The translations under genes and the position numbers were made by a program. From positions 1 through 36,339 of the forward strand of contig JBIKXS010000035.1 in NCBI GenBank assembly GCA_044355655.1: a stretch of 36,339 nt of DNA, given 5' to 3'. Below the pieces are notes generated by a model that saw nothing but the letters and a program-made list of their open reading frames with translations, did no database searches and had not been told where the DNA came from. Positions within the stretch are counted from its first letter, which is position 1; every line of letters starts with the position of its first letter. Below are positions 7,352 to 16,057 of this stretch, piece after piece. The DNA is from UBA3064 sp023258775. Lineage in GTDB: Bacteria > Pseudomonadota > Gammaproteobacteria > Burkholderiales > Burkholderiaceae_E.

Positions 7352-8116
7352 ATGCAAAGCTCAAACAACAACCCAGCGCCACCCCACCAAGACCCCATCA
7401 CACAACAACAGCAAAGCACGACTGCCCAGAACCTCAAGGCCAAGGACTTCATCGAATTCGCCCTTGCTGCAGGCGTGCTGCGTTTTGGTGAATTCAAAAC
7501 CAAAGCAGGAAGACTGAGCCCCTACTTTTTTAATGCCGGGCTTTTTCATGACGGGCAAAGGCTTGGCGAGCTGGCCAGGTTTTATGCGCACAAACTTCAA
7601 GAAGCAAGCCGTACCGGGGCGATCCACTACGACATGCTTTTTGGTCCTGCCTACAAAGGGATTACGCTGGCCGCTTGCACAGCAGTCGCTTTGGCCCAGG
7701 CCGGTAAAAACATGCATTTCGCCTACAACCGCAAAGAAGCCAAGGATCATGGCGAAGGGGGTGTGATCGTTGGTGCGGCTTTGAGCGGTCGCGTGCTCAT
7801 CATCGATGATGTGATTTCGGCAGGCACCTCGGTAGGCGAATCGGTGGCGCTCATCAAAAGCCAGGGGGCTGAAGTCGCTGGCGTCTTAATTGCGCTTGAT
7901 CGCCAGGAGCGCTCGGGTACGGCCGAAGAGATTGGGGCTTATTCGGCTGTTGAGGATGTTCAGCAACGCTACGGTGTACCGGTGTTTGCGCTTGCCTGCC
8001 TTGATGATTTGATTGGCTATTTGGAAGGGCGCGAGGATGCTGAGATGTCACGCTGGCGTGCGCCGCTTGCTGCGTATCGAGAGCGTTATGGCTGCACCCG
8101 AGCACGCAAAAGCTGA
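7352..8116 (+). CDS. pyrE: Orotate phosphoribosyltransferase
   Basis: This enzyme joins orotate and PRPP to make orotidine-5'-phosphate in de novo pyrimidine synthesis. The 254-aa protein is longer than the 213-aa E. coli enzyme because of a Gln/Asn/Pro-rich N-terminal extension (about residues 1-28) and a C-terminal tail. The core begins at DFIEFALAAGVLRFGEF. The orotate loop has GRLSPYFFNAGLF, then FGPAYKGITLA. The PRPP motif VLIIDDVISAGTS lies at about residues 148-160. ATG 7352 has no clear Shine-Dalgarno. The last 31 bases overlap the 3' end of convergent gatB. Confidence 0.95.
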   Translation: MQSSNNNPAPPHQDPITQQQQSTTAQNLKAKDFIEFALAAGVLRFGEFKTKAGRLSPYFFNAGLFHDGQRLGELARFYAHKLQEASRTGAIHYDMLFGPAYKGITLAACTAVALAQAGKNMHFAYNRKEAKDHGEGGVIVGAALSGRVLIIDDVISAGTSVGESVALIKSQGAEVAGVLIALDRQERSGTAEEIGAYSAVEDVQQRYGVPVFALACLDDLIGYLEGREDAEMSRWRAPLAAYRERYGCTRARKS

Positions 8117-9678
8117 TTAACCTGGCCTGGATTCGCTTTGCCAGCACTTGCCTTCATCACCTGTCCCACCAAGGCATTAAGCGCCTTGTCCTTGCCCGAG
8201 AGAAACTCAGCCACTGATTTGGGGTTGGCTGCTAGCACTTGATCGACGATCGCAGTGAGGGCTGCGTCATCGTTGAGTTGGCGCAGACCTTGTGCGTCAA
8301 TCAAGCTGTCGAGCTTTTTCAGTGCGACGTTTAGCCCATCCAACAAAGCATCGTCTGGCATGGCCTCAGCAGGCCCAGGCGCAAGCCTGTCAGGCCCTGA
8401 AGCCGGCAGGCTTTGCTCAGTTTGGGCATGAGCTCTGGCTTTCGCTTGTGCGGCTTCATCCCAAAGGCTCACAAACAAGGATCGCGCGGTCTTTGCTGAA
8501 ATACTGCCGTCTTCACTCCGTATCAACAAAGCCGCTAGCAGGACCGGCGACACTTCGGCCGCGTCGATTGAGCATGCATGCCGATTGCAGGCCGCAGCCA
8601 CCTCACCCAAGACCCAGTTCGCGCAAAGCTTAGGCCATTGCTGCGCCTTGCTCGCATCAGCATGCAAGTGCAGCACAGTGAGCAACGCCTCGAAATAATT
8701 GGCCGTGGCGCGGCTTGCGCTTAACGATTGCAAGTCGTAGTCAGATAGGCCGTAAGCCTGCTGCCAGCGCGCCCGCATCGCGGCAGCGAGCTCAGGCATA
8801 GCCTCACGCTGGGCTTGAATCAGCGCTTCGCTAATGACGAGCGGTGGCAGGTCGGGGTCTGGGAAATAGCGATAATCGTGGGCATCTTCTTTACTGCGCA
8901 TGGCGCGGGTTTCGTCTGCGTCTGGGTCGTAAAGACGTGTTTGCTGGATGATGGCCACCCCGTCTTGCAGGGCTTCGATTTGACGCAAAGCCTCCACCTG
9001 GATGGCTTGTTCGAGAAATCGAAAAGAGTTCAGGTTTTTGATCTCGCAGCGGGTACCGAGTTTGTCATCACCCAGGCGTCGTACCGACACATTGGCATCG
9101 ACCCGAAATGATCCCTCTTGCATGTTCCCATCACAAATCCCAAGCCAAACCACCAGGGCATGCAATTGTTTTGCATAGGCCACCGCCTGGGCTGCCGAGC
9201 GCATTTGCGGCTCTGAAACGATTTCAAGCAAGGGTGTACCGGCACGGTTTAAATCGATGCCTGTGAAACCTGCATAGTCTTCATGAAGGCTTTTTCCGGC
9301 GTCTTCCTCTAAGTGGGCGCGTGTGAGTTCGACCCGCATGTCGCCGATGTCGATGCTGCCTCCGCTTACCACCGGAATCTCATATTGGCTGATCTGGTAG
9401 CCCTTGGGTAAGTCCGGATAAAAATAGTTCTTGCGCGCAAAAATTGAACGCTGCGCAATCTGGCCACCCACGGCAAGCCCAAATCGAATCGCCAAAGCGA
9501 CCGCCTCGCGGTTAAGTACCGGCAATACCCCAGGCAATCCCAAATCGACCGCGCAGGCCTGTCGGTTTGGCTCAGCGCCAAAGGCTGTGGATGCGCCCGA
9601 GAAAATTTTGCTACGTGTTTGCAGCTGTACGTGAGTCTCCAAGCCGATCACAAGTTCCCAGCCTTGCGGGATTAGCAT
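8086..9678 (-). CDS. gatB: Asp-tRNA(Asn)/Glu-tRNA(Gln) amidotransferase subunit B
   Basis: GatB is the kinase/tRNA-binding subunit of GatCAB, which phosphorylates and then amidates misacylated Glu-tRNA(Gln) or Asp-tRNA(Asn). The N-terminus WELVIGLETHVQLQTRSKIFS and the blocks RKNYFYPDLPKGYQISQYE and GIDLNRAGTPLLEIVSEP are diagnostic. The C-terminal YqeY-like tail domain ends GKANPGQVNQLL. At 530 aa it is longer than the usual 475-490: about 49 residues rich in Ala, Pro and Gln (residues 407-455, bases 8314-8460) are inserted just before the tail domain. Its ATG overlaps the gatA stop (ATGCTAA, 7 bp), indicating translational coupling. It is the last gene of gatCAB. Confidence 0.96.
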   Translation of the reverse strand: MLIPQGWELVIGLETHVQLQTRSKIFSGASTAFGAEPNRQACAVDLGLPGVLPVLNREAVALAIRFGLAVGGQIAQRSIFARKNYFYPDLPKGYQISQYEIPVVSGGSIDIGDMRVELTRAHLEEDAGKSLHEDYAGFTGIDLNRAGTPLLEIVSEPQMRSAAQAVAYAKQLHALVVWLGICDGNMQEGSFRVDANVSVRRLGDDKLGTRCEIKNLNSFRFLEQAIQVEALRQIEALQDGVAIIQQTRLYDPDADETRAMRSKEDAHDYRYFPDPDLPPLVISEALIQAQREAMPELAAAMRARWQQAYGLSDYDLQSLSASRATANYFEALLTVLHLHADASKAQQWPKLCANWVLGEVAAACNRHACSIDAAEVSPVLLAALLIRSEDGSISAKTARSLFVSLWDEAAQAKARAHAQTEQSLPASGPDRLAPGPAEAMPDDALLDGLNVALKKLDSLIDAQGLRQLNDDAALTAIVDQVLAANPKSVAEFLSGKDKALNALVGQVMKASAGKANPGQVNQLLRARVQP

Positions 9679-11162
9679 GAGGATGCCTCCGCGGGCATCG
9701 CCCGATGGTGGGCTGTGGCTTGTTGATAAAGATCGGCAACCTGCAACAACAAAGCCTCGGAGCAGTCAGCGCCAACCAATTGCATGCCAACGGGCAGGCC
9801 TGGTTCGCCGACAAAACCGCAAGGCACAGACATACCAGGAAGCCCGGCAAGGCTTGCGCCCAAGGTGTAAACATCGGCTAAATACATTTGAGTCGGGTCA
9901 TCTTGCATCGCACCCTTGGGCCAGGCAGCGGTCGGCGTGACCGGACCAAGCAAGAGGTCGCACTGGCTCAGCGCTTGGGCAAAATCCTGGGCAATCAGGC
10001 GCCTTAGCCTTTGTGCTTGCACATAATACGCATCGTAATAGCCCTGGGAAAGCACATAAGTCCCCACCATAATCCGTCGCTTAACCTCAGCACCGAATCC
10101 TTCAGCGCGCGAGCGTTCGTAAAGCGATTCAAGATCGCTAACCTCGCTTGCACGATGTCCAAAACGTACGCCATCAAATCGTGCCAAATTACTTGAAGCT
10201 TCTGCTGGCGCAATCACATAGTAGGCAGGAATCGACAAGTCAGTGCGAGGCAGGCTCACGCTCAAGCTTTGAGCGCCCAGCCGCTCGAGATCGGCAATCG
10301 CCGCCTCAATAACCCGACGCTGACCGGCATCGAGCCCGTCGGCAAACCACTCGGTCGGTAAACCAATGCGCAAGCCCCGCAAAGGCATCGACTCGCTGGC
10401 ATGCTCAAGCGCACGTCCGATGCCCCGGCTAAAGTTTTCGACAGGCAAATCGCGACAGGTCGCATCGCGGGCATCAAATCCGGCCATGGCTTGCAAAAGT
10501 AAGGCGCAGTCCGCAGCGCTTCGTGCCATGGGTCCTGCCTGATCAAGACTAGAAGCAAAAGCGATCATGCCCCATCGCGATACCCGTCCGTAAGAAGGCT
10601 TGATGCCCGTCACCCCGCAAAGCGCAGCAGGCTGCCGTATGGAGCCACCTGTGTCGGTACCGGTTGTGGCCTCAAGCATGCCCGCAGCGACAACAGCAGC
10701 CGACGCACCCGAAGAACCACCGGGTACGCGTTGAAGATCCCAGGGATTGGACACTGCACCAAAATAAGAGTGCTCGTTGGTGGAACCCATCGCAAATTCA
10801 TCGCAATTGAGCTTACCGACGCAAACCATCCCAGCCTGAGCCAGGCGTTCAACCACCGCGGCATCAAAAGGACTCACATAGTCGGCAAGCATGCGCGACC
10901 CCGCCGTCGAGCGCCAATGCCGGGTGACAAAAATATCTTTATGCGCAAGCGGAATACCGAGCAGTGGATGATCATCGCCTGCAGCAAGACGTTGATCGGC
11001 AACTTTTGCCTGTTCAATACTTCGTTCGGGCAGGACATCGATAAAAGCGTTGAGCTTACTTTGACTGATGCGCGCAAGCGCATCCCGGGTCAGTTGTTCG
11101 CTTGATGTCTCACCTCGACGCAAGGCCTTTGCAAGCGCAAGAATGCGGCTATTTTTACTCAT
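9672..11162 (-). CDS. gatA: Asp-tRNA(Asn)/Glu-tRNA(Gln) amidotransferase subunit A
   Basis: GatA is the amidase subunit that releases ammonia from glutamine for GatB. It belongs to the amidase signature family. The Ser-cisSer-Lys triad is visible: Lys75 in LAHKDIFVT, Ser150 in VPGGSSGASAA and Ser174 in TDTGGSIRQPA. Their spacing (75 and 99 residues) equals that of characterised GatA. I chose the ATG at 11162, giving 496 aa. A TTG at 11177 in frame, overlapping the end of gatC by 8 bp, would add five residues and cannot be excluded because neither start has a clear ribosome site. It lies between gatC and gatB in one operon. Confidence 0.96.
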   Translation of the reverse strand: MSKNSRILALAKALRRGETSSEQLTRDALARISQSKLNAFIDVLPERSIEQAKVADQRLAAGDDHPLLGIPLAHKDIFVTRHWRSTAGSRMLADYVSPFDAAVVERLAQAGMVCVGKLNCDEFAMGSTNEHSYFGAVSNPWDLQRVPGGSSGASAAVVAAGMLEATTGTDTGGSIRQPAALCGVTGIKPSYGRVSRWGMIAFASSLDQAGPMARSAADCALLLQAMAGFDARDATCRDLPVENFSRGIGRALEHASESMPLRGLRIGLPTEWFADGLDAGQRRVIEAAIADLERLGAQSLSVSLPRTDLSIPAYYVIAPAEASSNLARFDGVRFGHRASEVSDLESLYERSRAEGFGAEVKRRIMVGTYVLSQGYYDAYYVQAQRLRRLIAQDFAQALSQCDLLLGPVTPTAAWPKGAMQDDPTQMYLADVYTLGASLAGLPGMSVPCGFVGEPGLPVGMQLVGADCSEALLLQVADLYQQATAHHRAMPAEASSC

Positions 11163-11169
11163 CCTTGGT

Positions 11170-11457
11170 TCACTCAATCACCCGGGGAACCAGGTAAAGC
11201 CCGTCTCGGACCAGCGGAGCAGGGGCTTGCAAGGCCTCGCGCTGATCCGCTTCGCCGGGAAGGTCGTCGCGCAAACGCAACAAGGGGTCGTGGGGGTGGG
11301 ACATCGGCATGACCGACTGGGTATCGACCGATTGCAGGCTTTCGATAAGGCCCATCACCGCATTGAGCTTGGCTTGGACCGGGCCCAATTCACTGGCAGG
11401 CAAGGCCAAACGAGCCAGACGCGCAAGGCGACGAATGTCTTCTTCAGTTAAATGCAT
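11170..11457 (-). CDS. gatC: Asp-tRNA(Asn)/Glu-tRNA(Gln) amidotransferase subunit C
   Basis: GatC is the small subunit that wraps around GatA and GatB and stabilises the complex. The 95-aa protein has the family N-terminus LTEEDIRRLARLARLALP and the LNAVMGLIESLQSVDT segment, and ends near LVPRVIE. Two ATGs are in tandem (11460 and 11457). The second is preferred because GAGG upstream is 4 nt away from it but only 1 nt from the first. It is the first gene of gatCAB and is divergent from mreB with a gap of about 57 bp. Confidence 0.93.
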   Translation of the reverse strand: MHLTEEDIRRLARLARLALPASELGPVQAKLNAVMGLIESLQSVDTQSVMPMSHPHDPLLRLRDDLPGEADQREALQAPAPLVRDGLYLVPRVIE

Positions 11458-11517
11458 CATGCCTCGATTCTAACCAAGGTATGATGCTTCCTTTGAGCTT
11501 TCTTTGCCGAGCCCCTC

Positions 11518-12561
11518 ATGTTCGGATTCGTCCGTAAATATTTTTCTACCGACCTTGCCATCGATTTGGGTACCGCAAACACCCTGATTTACGTTCGTGG
11601 CAAGGGTATTGTGCTCAACGAACCCTCTGTGGTGGCTATCCGCACCGAGGGTGGTCCAAGCGGTAAAAAAACGATCGCTGCGGTAGGAGCATTAGCCAAG
11701 CAAATGCTCGGTAAGGTGCCCGGCAACATCGAAGCAATCCGGCCGATGAAAGATGGCGTGATCGCAGACTTCACGGTCACTGAGCAAATGCTCAAGCAAT
11801 TCATCAAGATGGTGCATGACTCGCGCCTGTTTTCGCCAAGCCCTCGCATCATCATTTGCGTACCCTGTGGCTCGACCCAGGTTGAAAGGCGTGCGATCCG
11901 TGAATCAGCGCTCGGCGCGGGGGCCTCGCAGGTTTTCTTGATCGAAGAGCCGATGGCTGCTGCGATTGGGGCTGGATTGCCGGTTTCGGATGCCAGTGGT
12001 TCGATGGTGGTCGACATCGGCGGGGGTACAACCGAAGTTGGCATTATCTCGCTTGGCGGCATGGTGTACAAAGGATCGGTCCGTGTGGGTGGCGATAAGT
12101 TCGACGAAGCAATTGTGAATTATGTGCGGCGCAACTACGGCATGTTGATCGGCGAGCCGACTGCCGAGGCGATCAAAAAGCAAATCGGGTCGGCTTTCCC
12201 GGGCGCTGAGATGCGTGAAATGGAAGTCCGCGGACGCAATTTAGCCGAGGGCATACCGCGCACATTTACCGTCTCATCTAATGAAATTCTGGAAGCGCTC
12301 AACGACCCTCTCAACCAGATCGTTACCTCAGTGAAGGTGGCCCTTGAGCAAACCCCACCCGAATTAGGTGCTGATATCACCGAGCGCGGCATTATGCTTA
12401 CCGGTGGTGGTGCGCTTGTGCGCGATTTGGACAGGCTTTTGGTTGAAGAAACCGGTCTGCCAGTCCTAATTGCCGAAGAGCCGCTCACTTGCGTGGTCAA
12501 GGGCTGCGGGATGGCGCTTGAGCGTATGGATCAGTTAAGCTCCATCTTCACTTACGAGTGA
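11518..12561 (+). CDS. mreB: Rod-shape actin homologue MreB
   Basis: MreB is a bacterial actin that polymerises under the inner membrane and directs lateral wall synthesis with MreCD, PBP2 and RodA. The 347-aa protein is the standard length. It begins with a membrane-binding amphipathic stretch (MFGFVRKYF). The phosphate-1 loop is AIDLGTANT (residues 14-22), the phosphate-2 loop VVDIGGGTTEVGIISLGG, and the adenosine motif is LTGGGALVRDLD. It is the first gene of the mre operon, and ends 81 bp before mreC. A TATGAT at 11480-11485 could be a -10 element, but I see no good -35. Confidence 0.98.
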   Translation: MFGFVRKYFSTDLAIDLGTANTLIYVRGKGIVLNEPSVVAIRTEGGPSGKKTIAAVGALAKQMLGKVPGNIEAIRPMKDGVIADFTVTEQMLKQFIKMVHDSRLFSPSPRIIICVPCGSTQVERRAIRESALGAGASQVFLIEEPMAAAIGAGLPVSDASGSMVVDIGGGTTEVGIISLGGMVYKGSVRVGGDKFDEAIVNYVRRNYGMLIGEPTAEAIKKQIGSAFPGAEMREMEVRGRNLAEGIPRTFTVSSNEILEALNDPLNQIVTSVKVALEQTPPELGADITERGIMLTGGGALVRDLDRLLVEETGLPVLIAEEPLTCVVKGCGMALERMDQLSSIFTYE

Positions 12562-12642
12562 TTCGACGCAGGGACCTTTGAAGTCTGCCCAAGGACCTCA
12601 GGACCTCGTTAATTTGCCTTAACCCGACTTCGAGGAGTTGCG

Positions 12643-13596
12643 ATGCAGGGCAGTGCACCGCCACTGTTTCGCCAAGGTTTACCTGCCACGATTCGATTCA
12701 TCGGCTTTGCCTTAGCAGCCGTGGCACTGGCCTGGCTAGACACTCGACAGCACTGGCTCCAGCCCTTGCGTTCGAGCGTTGTCTCGGTGCTATTGCCCAT
12801 GGAGGAAGCGGTCAGTTCGCCAGGCGATTGGTGGCGAAAATGGGTCAGTGAAGTGCATCAGGCCGAAAGCTTGCGCGAAGAGAATCGGCGATTGCAGACC
12901 TTGCTTGCGAGTATGGCTCTGGTGGCCCAACGCGATGCCGAACTCGATCAGGAAAACCAGCATTTGCGCGCCTTGATGCAAATCAGTCCGCGAAAAAGTT
13001 GGGTGAGCCGAGCGGCGCAAATTACAAGCGAGCGTCGAGACTACTACGTTCGGCGACTGAGCATTAACAAGGGGCTTAGCCACGGGGTAGAGCCGGGTCA
13101 TGCGGTTATGGACGCGCAAGGCCTGATCGGTCAGGTGACCCGCAGCTATCAACGAAGTGCAGAAGTCACCGCGATGACCGATGCCAGCATGGCCGTACCC
13201 GTGCTCAACCAACGCAATGGCCAGCGTGCGGTACTTTTTGGCAGCGGAAGCGGTGGCGTGATGGAGTTGAAGTTCACCGCCAGTTCCGCGGAGATGCAAA
13301 TCGGCGACATATTACTCACATCGGGCATCGACGGTGTGTTCCCGCCGGGCGTAATGACAGGCGTGGTTCATCAAATTGACAGAAATCCAGGCAGCCCTTT
13401 TCCGCGGGTTTTGGTAAAGCCTGCAGGCGGTATCGATCGTAGCCGGATTGTGCTGATCGTTGGTCCGGAGCGCCTTGAAAATGGCAATCTTGAAGGCGAC
13501 TTGCCCGCGAGCAAGGACAGACGCAGCGAGGTCGATAAAGTGCGCGATAAAGCTGCTGAAAAGGGCAAGGAAAAGTCAAAGGAGAAGGCCCGATGA
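12643..13596 (+). CDS. mreC: Rod-shape-determining protein MreC
   Basis: MreC is a bitopic inner-membrane protein whose periplasmic domain activates PBP2-RodA. The 317-aa protein has a short cytoplasmic N-terminus, one transmembrane segment (about residues 19-40), a coiled coil with ESLREENRRLQTLLA and LDQENQHLRALM (about 65-112), and the beta-rich MreC domain containing GLIGQVT and GDILLTSGIDGVFPPGV. The C-terminal 30 residues are a highly charged Lys/Glu/Arg/Asp tail, probably disordered. GAGGAG lies before the ATG. The stop codon is embedded in an ATGA that opens a mini-ORF toward mreD. Confidence 0.96.
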   Translation: MQGSAPPLFRQGLPATIRFIGFALAAVALAWLDTRQHWLQPLRSSVVSVLLPMEEAVSSPGDWWRKWVSEVHQAESLREENRRLQTLLASMALVAQRDAELDQENQHLRALMQISPRKSWVSRAAQITSERRDYYVRRLSINKGLSHGVEPGHAVMDAQGLIGQVTRSYQRSAEVTAMTDASMAVPVLNQRNGQRAVLFGSGSGGVMELKFTASSAEMQIGDILLTSGIDGVFPPGVMTGVVHQIDRNPGSPFPRVLVKPAGGIDRSRIVLIVGPERLENGNLEGDLPASKDRRSEVDKVRDKAAEKGKEKSKEKAR

Positions 13597-13617
13597 GCAA
13601 GGAGATCGCCCGATGAA
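13579..13617 (+). repeat. Duplicated ribosome site/ATGA junction with mini-ORF
   Basis: AAGGAGAAGGCCCGATGAG (13579-13597) is repeated as AAGGAGATCGCCCGATGAA (13599-13617), with 16 of 19 bases identical and a period of 20. The first copy contains the mreC stop within ATGA; the second contains the mreD start. The first ATG opens a 7-codon ORF (MSKEIAR, 13593-13616) whose stop overlaps the mreD ATG. Confidence 0.7.
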
Positions 13618-14158
13618 TCTTCCGCCTAACGGTCAATCCAACGGATTTACTCGCCCTGAATTGTTGTTGTTGCCAGCAAACGGATTTTTCGCTGCCTTCA
13701 CGGTCTTGTTAGCCCTTTTGCTCGATTTGCTTCCCTGGGGCCAGTCGGCTGCAGTACCGCAATGGACCGCCTTGGTATTGAGTTTTTGGGGGGTTCAACA
13801 GCCCCGAATGATTGGCTTTACCTGGGCCTTCATGCTTGGCGTCCTCTTAGATGTTCATGCTAGTGCGGTGCTCGGCGAACAAGCACTGGGCTTTTTGGTG
13901 ATTAGCTTCGGTGCGGTCGCACTGCATCGACGATTACTGGCTTTTGGCCTGCTTGGGCAGATGCTTCATGTGATCACCTTATTGCTGATTGCCCAAGCTT
14001 GCCGTGTCTTGTTGCGCTTAGCCTTAGGCGCCGAGTTTCCTGGTTGGTGGATTTTTCTCTCGCCGATGAGCACAGGGCTCTTGTGGCCCTTATTTGCACC
14101 CATGCTTTTAGCACCACAGCGTCGCTCGGTTGAATACGACGACACGCGTCCGCTTTAA
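13613..14158 (+). CDS. mreD: Rod-shape-determining protein MreD
   Basis: MreD is a polytopic inner-membrane protein of the elongasome that modulates MreC activation of PBP2. From ATG 13613 the protein is 181 aa with about five hydrophobic segments and little soluble sequence; it ends LLAPQRRSVEYDDTRPL. The family is poorly conserved, so the call rests on hydrophobicity, length and its place between mreC and mrdA. An upstream in-frame extension inside mreC is rejected because AAGGAG at 13599-13604 sits 8 nt before 13613. Confidence 0.93.
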   Translation: MNLPPNGQSNGFTRPELLLLPANGFFAAFTVLLALLLDLLPWGQSAAVPQWTALVLSFWGVQQPRMIGFTWAFMLGVLLDVHASAVLGEQALGFLVISFGAVALHRRLLAFGLLGQMLHVITLLLIAQACRVLLRLALGAEFPGWWIFLSPMSTGLLWPLFAPMLLAPQRRSVEYDDTRPL

Positions 14159-14216
14159 GCTTGCAACATCGCCTACCCCATCTCGAGCAAGCAACCGAAG
14201 CGCAAAAGAAGCACCC

Positions 14217-16055
14217 ATGCTCAGCACGCAATCACAAAGCAAGATGATTTTCGAGCAGCGAAGCCTCGTATCAGCGGGTTTGATGCTTTTGTTGCTTGGT
14301 CTCTTGCTTTCGCGGTTCATATGGCTGCAAGTGGTCCAACATGAGGCCTACTGGGATAAGGCAGAAGACAATCGAATCGCACTTGTGCCGGTGCCGGCAG
14401 CCCGTGGTGTGATGTTCAGCCGCGAAGGTGAGGTACTGGCGGACAACACCCCGGCCTATAACCTTGAAATTACGCCCGCGCAAACCGAGTCGATTGAGCA
14501 GACCTTGGATGTCATCGACCAGATCATTGAAGTGTCCGCTAAGGATAAGCGGCGTTTTCGTCAGTTACTGAAGGAAAGCCGCAGCCTTGATTCACTGCCG
14601 CTTAAGGTCCGTTTAAGCGATGAAGAAGTCGCGCGCATTTCTGCCAATCGTTATCGCCTCCCTGGCGTTGAAATTAAAGCAAGGCTTTATCGCAGCTACC
14701 CACATGCATCGCTGCTAGCTCATGTGGTGGGCTACATCGGAAGAATTTCAAAAACCGAAAAGCGCCAGCTCGAAGATCGCGACGACAGCCTCAATTACGC
14801 AGGGAGCACCCACGTCGGCAAAACCGGTCTGGAGCGAAGCTATCAGCACCAATTGCACGGACAAACCGGGTTTGACCGGGTTGAAGTGACCGCGGGTGGC
14901 CGAATTTCGCGTGAACTCGAACGCATTGCCCCAAGCGCTGGCATGAACTTGCACCTGAGCTTAAGTATTGGCTTGCAACAGGTTGCAAGCGAAGCTTTTG
15001 GCGATCGGCGAGGTGCTTTGGTCGCAATTGAACCATCAAGCGGCGATGTGCTTGCCTTTGTGTCGCGACCCGACTTCGATCCGAATTTATTCATCGATGG
15101 CATCGATCCACAAAGCTGGAACAGCCTTAATAAAGACCCGGATCTGCCACTGCTTAATCGGGCACTCAGGGGTACCTACCCGCCAGGTTCGACCTATAAG
15201 CCTTTCGTGGCGCTTGCCGCCCTCCACACCGGCAAGCGAAACCCCAACCAGCATTATCGCGACCCGGGATACTTCGAACTTGGCGGTCACCGATTCCGCG
15301 ATTCAAGGCCTGAAGGGCATGGCTCGGTCGATTTGAAAAAATCGATCGTGGTTTCAAGTGACACCTATTACTATCAATTGGCGCATGACATGGGGCCGGA
15401 CTTGATTGCCGATTACGTGCGCAACTGGGGTTTTGGCGAACCGACCGGCATCGATTTGGAAGGCGAAGCAAGCGGCGTGCTTCCGACCACCAAATGGAAA
15501 ATGAAACGCTTCAAGCAGCGCTGGCTACCGGGGGAGAGTCCCTCCATCGGTATCGGTCAGGGCTATAACGCGTTTACGATCTTGCAACTGGCGGTGGCAA
15601 CGGCTGGGCTGGCCAATCAAGGGCAAGTCATGAAGCCGCGCCTGGTTCGCCGGATTGTTGACCCAAGCACTGCGAAAGATCAAGTCATCGCGCCAGAGGT
15701 TTTGCACGATACAGCAGTCAACCGAGCCCATCTTGATTTAGTGATCTCAGCGATGCAAGAGGTAAACCTCATGGGCACCGCGCAATCAGTATTCGCCAGA
15801 GCAGGCTATAGCTCAGCGGGAAAGACCGGAACATCGCAGGTGATTGGCATCAAGCAAAACGAGCGTTACGACGCCAAGCGAATTGCCGAGCGTCACCGCG
15901 ATCATTCGCTTTTCGTTGCCTTTGCACCGCTTGATGCACCCAGAATCGCGCTAGCGGTTATCGTCGAAAACGGTGGGTTTGGTGCCCAGGCGGCGGCACC
16001 GATTGCACGCAAAGTCTTTGATCACCACTTGCTTAGTCAACAAGGGCGGCCTTAG
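14217..16055 (+). CDS. mrdA: Penicillin-binding protein 2, elongasome transpeptidase
   Basis: PBP2 is the class B transpeptidase that crosslinks new peptidoglycan for cell elongation, paired with RodA. The 612-aa protein has an N-terminal transmembrane anchor (SAGLMLLLLGLLLSRFIWLQ), a pedestal/dimerisation domain, then the transpeptidase domain. The catalytic motifs are Ser325 in GSTYKPF (SxxK), SSD in VSSDTYYYQLA, and KTG in SAGKTGTSQV. The start at 14217 is my choice. An in-frame TTG at 14130 lies inside mreD and is unlikely, and ATG 14244 is a later alternative. The ribosome site (AAGAAG) is modest. Confidence 0.96.
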   Translation: MLSTQSQSKMIFEQRSLVSAGLMLLLLGLLLSRFIWLQVVQHEAYWDKAEDNRIALVPVPAARGVMFSREGEVLADNTPAYNLEITPAQTESIEQTLDVIDQIIEVSAKDKRRFRQLLKESRSLDSLPLKVRLSDEEVARISANRYRLPGVEIKARLYRSYPHASLLAHVVGYIGRISKTEKRQLEDRDDSLNYAGSTHVGKTGLERSYQHQLHGQTGFDRVEVTAGGRISRELERIAPSAGMNLHLSLSIGLQQVASEAFGDRRGALVAIEPSSGDVLAFVSRPDFDPNLFIDGIDPQSWNSLNKDPDLPLLNRALRGTYPPGSTYKPFVALAALHTGKRNPNQHYRDPGYFELGGHRFRDSRPEGHGSVDLKKSIVVSSDTYYYQLAHDMGPDLIADYVRNWGFGEPTGIDLEGEASGVLPTTKWKMKRFKQRWLPGESPSIGIGQGYNAFTILQLAVATAGLANQGQVMKPRLVRRIVDPSTAKDQVIAPEVLHDTAVNRAHLDLVISAMQEVNLMGTAQSVFARAGYSSAGKTGTSQVIGIKQNERYDAKRIAERHRDHSLFVAFAPLDAPRIALAVIVENGGFGAQAAAPIARKVFDHHLLSQQGRP

Positions 16056-16057
16056 CA

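Noticed and set aside
11461..11517. Sigma-70 promoter for mreB around TATGAT (11480-11485)
   Set aside because: No -35 resembling TTGACA at 16-18 bases upstream; reported only as a remark under mreB.
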